Positions 36,212 through 48,774 of a DNA stretch of 64,000 nt are shown here, piece after piece (position 1 is the first letter of the stretch; each line of letters begins with the position of its first letter). A model generated the notes under the pieces. It was not told the DNA's origin, did no database searches, and saw nothing but the letters and a program-made list of their open reading frames with translations. The position numbers and the translations under genes were made by a program. This DNA comes from Sordaria brevicollis (Eukaryota > Ascomycota > Sordariomycetes > Sordariales > Sordariaceae). The stretch spans positions 1,736,001 through 1,800,000 of the forward strand of contig JAUTDP010000008.1 of NCBI GenBank assembly GCA_033439795.1. The letters run 5' to 3'.

Positions 36212-38833
36212 CTTGAGGGTATTGTGTGTGAAGAAAGAACCAAACTACAAACAAGAGAAAAAAAAGAAGGATCACTGGGGTATCACGGTCGACTTCAGGG
36301 AAGAGAGAGCATAAGGAAATGCTAAGATCGCGGACTGCCGAAAAGAACTGGGGGAGAAAAGTACGGCCGTGGGCGTGTCGGCGTCGAAAAAAATGCTGGA
36401 CTTAAACATCTCGAATGGCCCGAGCTCCCCGCTGCCGCTAGGTCGCTTATGGGTTAGCGGCTGTGTGCTTTCCCTCGATTTCCGCTGCTGTCGCTGTTTC
36501 TGGAACCATCCGCACCCCACCATTCGCTGCTGGACTGTCCAACAGCGGTCATCATTTCCCCTCATCACCACTGGCCACTCTGGTGGTGTATGTCGCGCAG
36601 CATCGATGATCGTACCTTCCCATTGGAGATGCTTTGGTAAAAAGTCTCGAGAAGTTCAAGACTTTTCTCCAAGTCTTTCAAGATGTACAAGGTTTCTCAT
36701 CAACAACATCTTTGGGCTATTTCGAACCATCAACCTAATGCTGGCCGGTGAGTAATCGACTACGATCCTCTGACGTCCATGCATTTCCATGTGGATTGGG
36801 CCCCGGGCGGCGGATGTCAACAAAGTCGCTCCTCTTCCCCGGAGGAACCACTCGCGCTCTCGGCAGGCAATCCCCAGTTACCCGGCAACCGAACCCCCCT
36901 GGCCGGTCTTGGTCGGTCTTGGCAATATTAAGCGCATTGTGTAAGCCCGAACGTCCCCTCACTTTGAGCCTCAACGTCGGCCTTCCACGACTCGGCATCC
37001 CCGGCATCATCGGCGCCAGCGGTCACAATCGAAACACTCCGAAACCGAAACAACTCCTAGCTTCGGCACAGGCGGCAGCGGCAGTAGTGGAAACCGAAAC
37101 CGCAATGACCGGCCGAACCGAAGCTGGAATTTTGTGAGTCTCCTCGGTCTCACAACTGCTTTCCCATCATCTCGACTCCGGACACTCCTCCATCCCATCT
37201 TGTTCTCTGGCTGATCTCCATCATGCTCTTCTCCACCAGCTTGAGAGCGGCCAGTCTGCCAATTGACGGCTACGTGCATATGCTCTCGGGTCTCGACAAC
37301 TCTAATTCTTTGCCCTGTCCGCCAATCCCTGTTTAACCCACCTTACACGTTTGCTTTGCCTTTTGATCACCACATCAACCATGTTGGAGCAGAACTCCAA
37401 ACTGCAATCTGACATGTGATTGCGTTTGCTCACGGAGTGGCATAATTTGTGACTTCGTTCCTGACCCTTCTCTCTGCGCTCTACCCACGTTGTTTCGTTT
37501 CGCAAGTGGTATTCACCTGGAACAGCCGAAATCGGTGTTACCCCAGCTCCCTCGTCTATATCTGGAAAAGAAAGAGCCGACTGTTAGTCCATATGCGGCT
37601 GCCATATTAACGAGAAAATCGTCGACATGTCGAGCATGATCCTCGTTGCGACAAGCACCTTCCTATTTTATATACACTGGCTCTTTGTACCCAATCATAA
37701 GCCCCTATTTCTACCGCATCTGACCTCTCTTTCTCTCGTAAGTACCTCCCTTCAAGTTGCAACTTCCCTCATTGCACTTTTTGTCACTTGAATTTTTCTC
37801 CGATTCACTGAAATTTTCTTCTTCAATGAATTTCGGAACTGTGCGTTCCCTTGCGAATAATTTTTTTACCCTTCAGGCGTCCTCTTTTACGCATGACCGG
37901 GATGTCACAATAATCCACTCCACCATATGAAGCTCACCGAGACACTCTGTCACTACATCTTCAGTTCCAAATATGCTCAACTTCACCATCTTCCATAAGA
38001 AAATTGTCCTTGCTTTCTCCACTCGTTTTGCGTCAATTGGCTTGGTTTCCATTTGAGTCGTCTCCATCTGATCGTCACGTACTCAGGCTTTGGGACTGGC
38101 GGGCTCAGTCACAATCACACGTATACACGCCAATCATGATCACGAGACATGTATGCGTTCTAACGAGCAGGTTTTTCTTTTTTGCGAGTATCTTTAATTG
38201 AATATGAGCTCTTAAGTATCATGTTAGCTCCGGATATATAATTTTCCAGCTTGCAAGAGCAGGATAGAAAGCTAACGTGAGCCCGTAGACCACATGCTTT
38301 CCCTCGAAACAAACCCCATGTAACCCGAAATCAGGACGGAACGATCCCAGCCAGGTGATGCCCATATCCTTCAACGCCAGTATAGCTCTAACGCCAGTCA
38401 GAATCACCACCTGCGCCTACGCTTCCAAATTGCCAGCTTCATCCTCCATCAATTTCCATCATTCCTTGGGGAAGCAAAGTTCTTCGACAACCGGAGACAT
38501 GTGTGTGAGAGCAAGAATGACTCTAACTTCCATGCTTCACCAGTGTCTGCCATAAAGGCCCCCCGCCTTGCTGTCATTCCTGCTTCGTTCGAAAGATAAG
38601 TAGTAGTGGCAAAAGAACAATATGAAATAAAAGAGCGACAAAGAAGTAGGGTTCTGGCTTTTCCCTCACGCCATGCCTGACGACATACTGAGATCAACAA
38701 GCCATGCCACATCAATAGCAAAGAGAAAAATCGAAAACAAAGAGAACCGAAAGAGAACGAAACGTCCGAAATCCACCATATGGACTCCGAAAAATGGTTG
38801 GGTGCGCAGCAGCTTCAAGCGTCAAGTGTAACC
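36212..38833. other. Intergenic, hsp60 promoter side
   Basis: 2.6 kb without a supportable gene. The first few hundred bases (to ~36600) must hold the hsp60 promoter. Pyrimidine-rich stretches occur on the plus strand around 37640-37810. I saw no clear heat-shock element array by eye. Confidence 0.4.
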
Positions 38834-40739
38834 TCAAGCACGCCTCGCCCTCTTGGACGGCGACTGCTCACGATCATCCACGACGCCATCATCATCCGCC
38901 TCAGACTGGAAGTCAAACCTGCGATTGCCTGCGTTGCTGGACGCGCGGCTATGCTGGCCCAGAAACGGATCCTGGGACTGGCCCTGCTGGCTCATGGCGT
39001 GGGAGTACTGGCTGTCCTGGCCACCGTGACCGCCGTGGTTATTGCTGCTTCCCTGCGAGTATTCATCATGATAACTCGGGCCTCCTCCGGAATGCAAGGA
39101 AGCGGCAAAGTTGTAAAAGTCAGGGCGCATCGGAGGGCCTTTACCTCCAACACGGGCATCAGAGGCTTGGCCACTCAGACCTAGAGGAGAGCGGGGGTCG
39201 CTGAAGAATGGCTGGTCGCTGTGGCCGTTGTCGTGGTCGTCACCGCCATCGAAGGCGTCGGCTTCGCGCATGATGTTCGCGATGGGAGGGAGGCGGTACT
39301 CGTTTCGGGTGGGATAGCCGTTGTTGTTCGCCTGGCGCGCTGGAGCACGCTGGGGAGACTCGAACTTGAGGTATGACAGATTAGCAAAATTTGCCCATAT
39401 GCAAGGAAAAGGAGAATATGGAAACTTACATCGGCATCTTCGCCCTCGTCGTCGAACTGAGGGACGTACGAGTGGACGCTACCCCTACCATGGCCGGTGC
39501 CGTTACCATTACCGTTACCAGCACCACCAGCACGACCATCGTTGTCCGAGTCGTACCGCAAGTAATATTCATCGGCCTCAGCGCCATAGTCCTCAGCTTC
39601 TGCCTCGTCATCAGCAACGTCCTCTTGACCCTCCTGATACTCAACAGATTGATGCGGAACAGCATAACCGAATTCCTCCTCCTCCTCATCCTCAGCATAT
39701 GTAGCACGGGCATTCACCTGCTTCCTAGCTCTGGCGGAACGGCGAGCCACAGACTTGGGAACCTTTTTCGCACCAGGGCGGTACTCCTCATCTGAATCGA
39801 GATCAGCCGGATCAGGCGACGGCTCGCGCTTGATTTTGACAACACCACGGCCATTACCGCGTGTGGCTCTCATGCGTCCCGCACCACGACCGCCAGAACT
39901 TCCACCGCTGCCGTTATCACCAATAGGGCCAACGCCCGCGAGAATACCGCCAGGAGGGCCAGCACTGCGAGGGGTACCAGAGAAGTTCCCATTGCCGCGA
40001 GGGGTGCCAGAGATACTGCCTCCACCGCCGCCGCCGCCTCCACCTCTGCCAAAGTTCTCCACGGCGTCGGGCAAATTAAATTTGCGGTCCTCGAGCGGCT
40101 CGTCAAATCTTACGGCACGAGTAGTCAACTGGTCATCGGGATTGTCTTGGTGGGCGCGAACATAACCACGGATGTGCGGGTCGACATGGACCCGCGAGCC
40201 AGGCTTCTGGCAGATAGGCGGGACCAAATGTCCCTCCGCAATAAGATGGCTGCGAAGGCGGTTTAAGTGCTGGTGAATAGCACTACCGGTCGAGCCAGGG
40301 TGAAGACGGTGGGCGATAGAGTCCCAGGGAATGTCGACGCGGTAGCGAGAGCATTCGTACTGGATGTGGAGGAGGAGCTTCTCGGCCATGCGGGGACCTT
40401 GCAGAGAGTGGTTAGTGATGACGGTTTGATGGTAGGATGCGAAAATGCTGGGGAAGGTAGGTACTCACGGCTCCAGGTGATTAAGTTACGGCCCTCGACG
40501 CGACCGTTTCTCTTGCGCTCTTCGTGGCTCGGAGGCAGGTAAGTGAAGTTCCACTCCTTGGCTGGAGTGCCCTCGCTCTTCTTTGCGCTGCTGCCGCCAC
40601 CGCCGCCGCCGCCGCCGACTTTGGCGGGGGTCGAAGGGCCGGCGAAAGGATTACTAGAGGTCGAGCTGATGCGGGCATGATGAGCCCTCACCGCGGGCGA
40701 CTGACCCATCTTGGATGGTGACTTTCTTGTGCCAGCCAT
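38834..40739 (-). CDS. Low-complexity nuclear-type protein, conserved N-terminal helical domain
   Basis: I do not recognise the family by name. Exons 40469-40739, 39430-40397 and 38834-39364; introns 40398-40468 (GTGAGT ... ACTAACC ... CAAG) and 39365-39429 (GTAAGT ... CAAG); 589 aa. The conserved-looking part spans the first intron: EWNFTYLPPSHEERKR, then WSRPRMAEKLLLHIQYEC, VDIPWDSIAHRLHPGSTGSA and QHLNRLRSHLIAEGHLVPP. This looks like a helical DNA- or chromatin-binding domain with a basic helix, as inference. The rest is disordered: poly-Gly, SGTPR repeats, RMRATRGNGRG, KIKREPSPDP, an acidic middle, Asn/His/Gly-rich tail and a basic end SPSKRARRA that may be a nuclear localisation signal. 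Confidence 0.78.
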
Positions 40740-41866
40740 CTTTAGTGGAAATTCTGTTTCCTTGAGGTCGTGGGCAATGAGTATCTCGCCCTTTGTAATG
40801 TCTGTCAGCTAACTGTCAGATTAAGATAATGTGGTGATTGGTGATGGTGTTGATGTTGCCAGAAAATAGCAGATGTCCGCAGAATTAGGGAGAAGTGAAA
40901 GTCGTTTGACGGGCTCCCTCAGACACGCGATGATGATGACGCGACTCGAAGCAAGAAGCCCACAGTCAACGCGACAAAGTGAGGTGGAACTCAGCGACGG
41001 CACTCCGTCACCTGGAAAGATCGAGACCGTTCTTTGCAGGAAGGGATAACTGGTTTACTTACCCTTGCGCAGGAAATAAGCCGGTGTAGAAGCCGGGTGC
41101 TAGTCCGCACTCGATGTGTTGCTGTCTGCGATCAAGGATGGTAGAGAGAAGGAGTAGTGGAAAGGTGAGGTGAAGTTGAAAGATAAGGATATACGGTGAC
41201 CGAAGGGTACAGGTGAAGGAGGTGAGTGCGGTGAGTGGGTCGCCTCACTTGACATTCAAGGAACGGTCAATAAGGTTTGAGTTCACTGCCGTCTGATGTT
41301 TGTTGCTCCAGGGGGGAGCTCGTCGAATTTTTTTGCTGGACCGCGGGGGTGTAAGTGACGGGTGAAGGTCAGTCAAATCCTGAGAGGAAAGGATTAATGT
41401 TTCTGGGGAAACGGGATGAAAGACTTGGCCTTTCACTTCGTCCACTGCGCGGGATTTGGATAATGGAAGGCAAAAGGTACGTCGACTTCTTGTTCATTCA
41501 CTTGCCTATGGACGCCCATTCAGACTAGAAGGGTGGTTTTGGGCCATCTGGTCGGAGGAGCAGTGGCCTTGCCGTCTTCTGCTTCGGTTCTTTATTTTGT
41601 CTTATCAAACACGCTTAGTGAGATTTCTTTTCTACCTCGTGGTGTCCTGGGACGAACAAGATGCCGGTCAGTCCGTTAGTTCTGGTAAGGGATGGGCTGA
41701 CAAGTATTGCAACCCATATGTAGGGAACTCTGGCCATTCGGAAAAAAAAAAAAAAAGTACTTTTGCACCCAAGCTGGAGTTCATGGTGTGAGCCGTTCGC
41801 AAACATTCAAGTTCAACAAGGAATCCATTTTCATAAAATTCACAGAGTATGGAAGGGTTTAGTTCC
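40740..41866. other. Intergenic
   Basis: Promoter side of the preceding gene and 3' flank of the first HET gene. A run of about 14 A lies near 41742-41756. No gene supported. Confidence 0.4.
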
Positions 41867-43252
41867 CTAAAATACAGCAAAACGAGGTCCTAGCGGATTA
41901 AATGAACTCGGGCTTGAATCCCACAAGTCCTCATTCTCTGAGCCTAACGTGTCCTCTTCTTCCGATTCCACCGCTAATTTCCGAACCCAAGATGCCTCAT
42001 CTTCTGGAACCCCCATGAGTTCTGCCCAATTTTCAGGACCAGAATCCGGGTCACTGTCATCATCCTTAGCATCAGAAACGATTCTATCACTCGCTGCGTA
42101 GGTTAAGAGCGCCACAAGGTATACATCTGAAGTTGAAAGCTCATAGTCCGGCGTTATCTGTTCTCCATCATCTGAAATTCCCAATACTGCGAAGACATAA
42201 TCCCGGGGGTCTGTCGCCTTACTCTTATGCTTATACAGCACATCCAACCATTTGTCAACTGTTTTCATCCCCGGCCATCGTGCTGATCTGAGAAAAATAA
42301 CCCTTTTCACTGCGATATCGCCAAAAAGCATCAATGCCCAGTGTGAAATTGACCCCCAGGCCACATTTTGTTGATACGAATGACTTCGTAGAACATAACT
42401 GCGTGCATTTTGCTGAAGAATCTCTAATCCACGCTCAAAATTGGCTTTCGCAACAAACGCATTGTTGCAAAGAACCACGTAGTTACTGGCCAGGAAGAAC
42501 TCCTGCAGTATCCAAACCCTCGTCCAATATGTCGGTTTGCAATAGATGTCCACGATTCCTTCCCATTCCTTCTCCGTAAGCTTGCTATTCCACGCATACC
42601 TTCTCAATTCTCTTTCTTCCATATTGATTATCTCCATCACTCGTTCAGTATAGTCGGTCCCCATCCCCAACCAGATGATAACCTGTTCCGCATCCATGTA
42701 TATGTCTCTCATCAGTCGGACTTGATGGCCCTTTTCCTTGTCGTCAAGCTGGTTGATACAGATTGCGTCTACCCACAGGTAGAGAAGAGATTCACCGTAG
42801 ATGTGGTGGTGATTGCGGATGATACTTTCAAGCGCGTTATATAAGTTCTGGCGTACGTGGGTAGGGTGGTTGTCGAGAAGTACCACCGGACTGTCAGATA
42901 GGTTTGAGGGAGGAGGGCCCCATTCGTAGGAGAGCGCTTTGTATCGTGGGCATAGTGGTGGTGTTACGAATGTGATCGTTGGATCATCGCATGCGATCAA
43001 GACATATCCGCCTCCGAGTCTATATTGGTGAAGGGTAGCTGAGATGAGTGGGCTACCTTGAGGGGTGGAGGTTGCTGGAGGATTGAGAAGAAGGAGGCGG
43101 ATGTGTCTATCGGATTGAAGAGGCTGGTAGGGATAAGTTCCGATGGAATTCTCCGGCATTTTGCAATCAGTTGATGACAGTTGTGTAGTTCCTGAAGGCG
43201 AGAGAGACTGTCCCTCATGGCGTTCTGGGTCCGATGATAAACCAGAGGACAT
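41867..43252 (-). CDS. HET-domain heterokaryon incompatibility protein
   Basis: Member of the fungal HET family, whose members can trigger cell death after fusion of unlike individuals; the specificity partner is unknown here. Start chosen at 43252 (MSSGLSSDPERHEGQ), giving 461 aa; another in-frame ATG lies at 43375. Motifs in order: YPYQPLQSDRHIRLLLLNPP, YKALSYEWGPP, VRQNLYNALESI, LYLWVDAICINQLDDKEKGHQ, VRLMRDIYMDAEQVIIWLG, then WTRVWILQEFFLASNYVVLC and ATDPRDYVFAVLGISDDGEQ-TPDY. All three hallmark HET blocks (ALSYEWG, LWVDAICINQ, RVWILQE) are present. No intron, no frameshift, no repeat or nucleotide-binding domain after the HET domain. The tail is acidic. Confidence 0.93.
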   Translation of the reverse strand: MSSGLSSDPERHEGQSLSPSGTTQLSSTDCKMPENSIGTYPYQPLQSDRHIRLLLLNPPATSTPQGSPLISATLHQYRLGGGYVLIACDDPTITFVTPPLCPRYKALSYEWGPPPSNLSDSPVVLLDNHPTHVRQNLYNALESIIRNHHHIYGESLLYLWVDAICINQLDDKEKGHQVRLMRDIYMDAEQVIIWLGMGTDYTERVMEIINMEERELRRYAWNSKLTEKEWEGIVDIYCKPTYWTRVWILQEFFLASNYVVLCNNAFVAKANFERGLEILQQNARSYVLRSHSYQQNVAWGSISHWALMLFGDIAVKRVIFLRSARWPGMKTVDKWLDVLYKHKSKATDPRDYVFAVLGISDDGEQITPDYELSTSDVYLVALLTYAASDRIVSDAKDDDSDPDSGPENWAELMGVPEDEASWVRKLAVESEEEDTLGSENEDLWDSSPSSFNPLGPRFAVF

Positions 43253-44213
43253 TGCGGACGAGATGATAGTCTGTAGCTGCAAGATGTTTTCTTCAATCTT
43301 TGGGCTTATTAACGACGGTGGGACACGACAGTGGCAAAAGCGGGAAAAAGGGAAAACAACAAGGGAAGAAAACATAGAAGAGCTGATGTGAAGGGGTTGG
43401 GCTACGGATTTCTTAACACAAATGAGGTAAACCCATAGGTTGTCAATACAACCTTCCACTTTGACACAGCCTTGGACTACAACGCGCATTCTGCGTATGT
43501 CTATACATGCATGCACACCAACCAAAAAGTGAACGCTCGAAACCATTCACCGAGAAGTCAGCCTCACATGCTGAGTCCACGCCACGTAAGCAGCTGGGCA
43601 CGTCTGGCTCATGCAGAGTGATTGGCTCGATCTCTGTCCCTGGACAAGCTGGTGATGGATGGTTGTACAGTCCAATATTGGTTTGGTTGTTGGCTCAAGA
43701 CCTCGGGTCAACTTCTATAAACATTTTTTTTCTTCCACCACGGTGTTGTGTGCTTGAGTCAAAGCGTAATGTGACTATGGATATGCGAGTTTGTATCTCC
43801 TGAATGCATTTGCGGTTACCAGTCTGGTGTTTTAGCGACATTCCAAGAGATTTCATATAAATCTGGATAAATCTTGTCCAGTATATCAGAAGTACCAAGC
43901 TAACGGACAAGTCAACACTGGATTACACCATATGCGGGGAGTTACATTTAGGCATCAAAATCTGGGATAACAAATGAGGCTGGACACTTGAGGTCAGCTT
44001 GTCATAGAGTACCAATTGGTTGATTTTCTTCCTCTTTCTTCTTCTTGTTCTTCTTCTTTTCTCTCCCTTGTCTTTCCCACAACTTTTCTTTTCAGTCACA
44101 TCCTGAATCGTTTGAGCTACCACCAGAAACCCATCCTTAAGCCACGCAAGGAGAATAGCCGGAAGGCGACCTTATCATTGTTCATTTGAGTATTACCCAG
44201 GTTACCGGTATAG
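43253..44213. other. Region between divergent HET genes
   Basis: About 1 kb between the starts of two divergently transcribed HET genes. A T/C-rich tract with CTTCTT repeats lies at ~44025-44095. No other gene seen. Confidence 0.4.
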
Positions 44214-45482
44214 ATGGCGGCTGTAGAAGCGGTTGGTGGGACCTCAGCACGATCATGGTTGTTTCGAGGTAGCTGACATTGTGAACAGATTTTGCAGGAG
44301 TACGAGAAGTTATTTCCGCCATCTGGAAAAGGGGTCAGCGATTCAGCTTCTGAGCATCCAAGTCGTGCTACACGATATCCGTACCTACCTCTGTCTGAAA
44401 ATCAGATCCGACTCCTTCGTTTTGAGCCACCCGCAGATGATTCAGCCTATGATTCCCAACCGATCAGGGCAACCCTTCATCATGTCAAGTTCGATTCAGA
44501 AGCCTTGCGTTTTACACCATACACCGCCTTGTCATATGAATGGGTAGTCCGCGAGGACATTGAGGAGCAACATGGGCATAGAGGCGGACATGCAACAAAA
44601 GGCGACGACTAGCGGAGCACCCACGCGGAACAAAACGAACCTCAAGTCAGCCCTACTATGATCCTCGGCGGGTACACCGTGTGCATTGGCGAGAACCTTT
44701 ACAACGCACTCAAGAGTATAAGGCACCTCAAGAGCCGAATAACGCACTCGGACGATCATGATCTTTTGTTGTGGGTAGATGCGATTTGCATCAACCAGAG
44801 CGACATAGAGGAAAGGAGTCATCAGGTCCGGCTGATGAGAGACATTTACAAAAGGGCAAGGAGGGTACTCCTATGGCTCGGAAAAGGGGATGCGCAGATC
44901 GTTAAAGCGATGGAGCCGTTCTTTAATCTTGGGAAAGTATGGGGCTTTGAGCAGTACGCAATCGAACGTCTTTGTAAGATGGGATTTTGGCGGCGAGTGT
45001 GGATTCTTCAGGAGGTTGTTTTGGCAAATAACTACTTGGTTATTTGCGGCAACATGTACACGACGTCGTGGAGTTTTGAGAGGGCTTTAACCAAGCGGCC
45101 CCTGGATGCGTTGTCAACACGGAGTTCAGCCCAAGAGATCATAGCATGGAGGAGTTCACGACAGAAACCATTATCACTGATATGGTGGTTAGCCATGTGT
45201 ATGATGTACGAGTTCCGGGCAACAGATCCAAGAGATTATGTCTATGCGCTCTTGGGAATCTCGGCAGACTGTGAAGGAAAGATTGTGCCGGATTATTCGA
45301 AATCAACCAGGGAAGTTTTTACTTCTGCCATCGAACTGATGATGGATATGTCTTCACACCCTGAAGAGGACTTGTTCGGAAGTTTTGCATTACTGATGGG
45401 GTTGGAATGGTCAACAGGCCGCAAGGTAGTTCGCGAGATTCGCAGAGGGAAAAAGGAAGAAGCGGAAGCAAACCAACGATAG
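44214..45482 (+). CDS. Second HET-domain protein, two inferred introns
   Basis: Exon model: 44214-44231, 44298-44535 and 44613-45482. The first intron (44232-44297, GTTGGT ... GCTGACATT ... TTGCAG) is needed because the main frame has no ATG upstream. The second (44536-44612, GTAGTC ... GACTAG, phase 0) joins YTALSYEW to the rest and lacks a good branch site, so a disabling frameshift is the alternative. Motifs: YPYLPLSENQIRLLRFEPP, LLWVDAICINQSDIEERSHQ, VRLMRDIYKRARRVLLWLG, FWRRVWILQEVVLANNYLVIC and FRATDPRDYVYALLGISADCEGK-VPDYSKST. It closely parallels the HET gene at 41867-43252 and ends soon after a short Lys/Glu-rich tail. The boundaries are less sure than the family. Confidence 0.75.
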
Positions 45483-46497
45483 CCGAGATGGAACCTCTAC
45501 AGTCATGTATAGAGTGTTGATGACAACCGAGACAGCAGTCCCGTAAATAGAGGCAGTGATATTTTGGGTGATGGAAGGCGTACTAGGAGGACGCATTTGA
45601 TGGGCAGGGTAGACGTGGTTGCGGACAAGTTGAGAAGACAACCTTAGCTAAGCCGGGGCCACTCCAGGAAATCAAGTCCAAATATTCCTTCTTTGTCGTC
45701 AGTGAGGGTCTGCGGGGGCGTCACAAATAACCCAGGTTCGAGGTACATATCACTTCCATTTTAGGAGCGCATCGTGCCTCGACGTTTTTTCGCATTTTGT
45801 CCCTTGCAAAGGTTACTCTGGCGTTATCAAACTCGTGCTAGCTGGATGGTAGATTGATGCGGCAATTTTTTTTTGCTTAAAGGTCCAGGTCTTGTTTGTC
45901 CGTTGATGATAACCACCCAAGAAATGATACACACCTGCAGGGAACAGTCAAAAAGCTTGTATTTTAGTTCAATTCAAGTAGTTATAGATGTGATACCGGT
46001 ACGAGGTGTCTTGTATCAGCGAGATTGGTTGCACACAACTACAAGCATATGAATGTCTTCCACTTTTCTTGACAGAAGGAACCTGACCCTGACGATCTGG
46101 TGGATAGTAAGTACGTTATGTCCGCAATGGCGCGGGAATAGCTGTTAAACTCTCTTTATGCAACCAACCTGCGGACGCGATGCGGGTGTGCTTTATAATT
46201 TTGGTGTGCATGGCTTGAAGTTTTACAAAACCCAACGGAAGGGTTGACGGAAGGTCTGCCTGTTGCATTCGGTGGCCGTCAATGAGCATAAGGTAAGGTA
46301 TGTGTGGTTGTCGGACACTACACCTTCGACCTTGCAATCATGTCATGTTGGCCAACTGATAATCAACTATTTTATCAGTCCTTCCCCTCCCAAATAAACC
46401 ACCGCACTTTCTTCTTCCATCCAACTACTACGCTCGTTCTTTCAGTGTGAACCTGTTACATAAAAACGGAAGTGGATTCATCGATCTTCCATCCAAG
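45483..46497. other. Intergenic, 5' side of interrupted gene
   Basis: No supported gene in 45483-46440. The end of this stretch is the leader of the gene that starts at 46563. Confidence 0.4.
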
Positions 46498-46562
46498 GTA
46501 CTATCTCCAAACGTCATTGATTATCGAGTACTCCTTCTTACTAACTCTCATCTCTGATCCAG
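46498..46562 (+). other. Likely 5' UTR intron of interrupted gene
   Basis: GTACTA donor after CCAAG, consensus branch TTACTAACTC, acceptor GATCCAG directly before ATG at 46563. No ATG lies in frame upstream, so the intron is most likely in the leader. Confidence 0.6.
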
Positions 46563-47269
46563 ATGAGGTATCTTACCATCTTCATGGCTCGCTTGCGCGG
46601 TGGCGTGCCCGATACCAACACCGAAGAAACAGACGCACACAGCCCGCGGCTTCCCAATCGGTCCTCTCGCGAAACTCTACCACCACCCTACGAGGAAGCC
46701 GTGTGTGAAGCCTCTTCATCATCAAACCAGAAGGATGAAATCTCGAACATGCACAAGACAGCTTCTTTTTCCGCTTGCCAAGTTGTCAGGCTGTTTACGT
46801 CCTCTGCCTCCATGTTGACGGAAGAAATCGATGGAGGATGCGGCACGCAGAGACAGTCTGGCCTGCTCCCCGTTAAGCTTATGCACCTGCTGTGCAATTA
46901 CTACGACGTGATGGACGCGTTTCTAGACGAGTTTTTGAGATTGGAATATAACGGCCGGAAGAGATTCCCGAAGCTCACGAAGTCTATTGCCAGATCGGCC
47001 ATCGAAGCCACGGGCCTCTACACCTTCATGTGGGCTTTGCTCCGTACCAGCAGCCAGTATGATGCCCGAGGGTTTCGTGCAATTCTTAACGACGAGGTAC
47101 AAGAGATAGACAAGTACATCCAAGCCCAGGTTTTGAAGGAGCTTGTCCCCGCCATTGGGGATTCGGCAAAGGTGCTTAAGAAGAAGATTGTTCGCTTTGT
47201 TAAAGAACAAATAGAGGACTGCAATAACCAATATGGCGAGCATTTGGTTGAGACGGGCAAGTTCGATGG
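46563..47269 (+). pseudogene. Host gene of unknown function, 5' part, cut by transposon
   Basis: Codes ~235 residues that I do not recognise, starting MRYLTIFMARLRGG (an alternative start is the second Met). It contains a Pro/Ser-rich N-terminal part with LPPPYEEAV, then a helical region (LMHLLCNYYDVMDAFLDEF, KLTKSIARSAIEATGLYTF, KVLKKKIVRFVKEQIED). There is no signal peptide. The frame runs on into the element's left inverted repeat and stops at 47357, giving a 264-residue chimeric frame. If the element is cut out between 47269 and 51733, the codons continue in frame into 51733-51871, so the original protein was probably about 282 aa. Present function is likely lost or altered. Confidence 0.65.
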
Positions 47270-47329
47270 GCCGCTGTGTGTTGAAATCGAGGTGTCAGTC
47301 CCCACTTTGCACGGGCACCCCCCTTTACA
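47270..47329 (+). repeat. Left terminal inverted repeat (60 bp)
   Basis: Starts GCCGCTGTGTGTTGAAA and ends GGGCACCCCCCTTTACA. It is the reverse complement of 51673-51732 except for one T/A difference near base 18. Confidence 0.93.
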
Positions 47330-47450
47330 CAACACCACATCAAAACAGACATCGTGAATCGTAAAAGTTGAATATCTCCGCGGTTTTACTGCCAAATCTG
47401 CTGGTTTTGGTCGGATTTTGAAGCTCTCGCGATGTATAATCGGTATAGCC

Positions 47451-48572
47451 ATGAGAACACGCAGTAATAAGAGGCAGCGCCAAAGTATCTACATGATGCT
47501 GACGGCTGGCGAGCATCCACGTCAAATCGCGCAATCCGTTGGCATGAGCGAGCGCCAAATCTGGAGGTTAAAACGAAACTTCGATACCACCGGCAAATTA
47601 TACCCCCAGAGTAACTCGAAATATAACGCAATAATATTGACGCCAGCGGTCATGGAGGTGAGCAATGGCTGTAGACTTTGAGTACCCTGGTATGGTATCT
47701 AACTGTTGGTCGTACAGGAAGTTCTCGAGCTCCTTCGCCACAAGCCCGATTTATACCTCGATGAGATACAGTACTATCTGGCCACTGAAATGGACATACA
47801 TGTATCAACGAGCGCCATATCAAAGCAATTGAAGGCTTCTGAATGGACCAACAAGAGGATGGCGCACAAGGCTTCCCAGCGCAGCGAGCCATTGCGGTTA
47901 GACTGGTTGAGGAAGGTTTCCACGTTTTCAGCAGAGATGTACGTGTTCTGTGACGAGTCTGGTGTTGATAAGAGGGACGGTGCTCGTCGTACTGGATGGG
48001 CACCAAAGGGTATGGCACCAGTTGCAGAGAGTGCGCTCACCAGGGGGAAACGGTTCCATCTATTGCCAGCAATAACTGTGGATGGCCTCATCGACGTGTT
48101 GTGTTATAAGGGAGCAACAGATACGACCGGTTTTATTGCTTGGTTGGAGGAGGAGGTGTTGCCTAAGATGAACCCGTTCCCTGGTCGTTATAGTATATTG
48201 GTGATGGATAACGCATCATGGCACAAGGACCCCGCCATCAAGACCGCATGCGACAACAGAGGTGTGCTGTTATGGTTCTTGCCGCCATATTCACCAGACT
48301 TCAACCCCATCGAGGCATACTTCAGTGATGTGAAGGCCTGTATACGACGGCAATACCAACACGCTGGCGGTGATACGCTGAGCAATGAAGAGTTTAAGGC
48401 GTTCTTGGAGGGGGTTGCGAGGGAGGTAGGGCAGCGGGTCGATGCCATACGCGGGCACTACCGCCAGGCAAACGTGCCATTCCGTGACGACGTCGATAAC
48501 CGTGAAAAAGACTACGTTGCGTTGTATGGGGACCAGCTGCACGAGTTGACAACGACGGGAACAGTCGCATAA
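47451..48572 (+). CDS. DD34E transposase (Tc1/IS630 superfamily)
   Basis: Cuts and joins DNA ends of the surrounding element. Exon 1 47451-47657, intron 47658-47717 (60 nt, GTGAGC ... ATCTAACTG ... TACAG), exon 2 47718-48572; 353 aa, the normal size for the family. The N-terminus holds a helix-turn-helix region (LTAGEHPRQIAQSVGMSERQ, then IWRLKRNFDTTGKLYP) followed by a second DNA-binding segment. Catalytic acids: Asp in YVFCDESGVDKR, Asp in ILVMDNASWH, and Glu in PPYSPDFNPIEAYF, with 34 residues between the second Asp and the Glu. No stop or frameshift is seen, so it may be active. ATG chosen as the first in the frame (MRTRSNKRQRQ). Confidence 0.92.
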
Positions 48573-48774
48573 GGATGTTGTTTTGTATGGTAGATGTACT
48601 GTTTTGAACATGCTCAAAGTCGACCGTTGTCGAGTTACGAAAAAAAAAACCCGCAAGGTGTAAGATGTACCAGACGTGCCAAAAGTGCCAAATCTGCCAT
48701 CAGAAGTGTAAAAGTATTATTATCTGTAATAATAGATCGAAGTGTAGAATCCCCCTCTTGTGTAAAAAAATCCC

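Noticed and set aside
47330..48750. A shorter mariner-like element with its own TIRs nested inside the 60-bp repeats
   Set aside because: I could not find a second inverted pair with flanking TA around the transposase alone; the 60-bp repeats are the only good ends.
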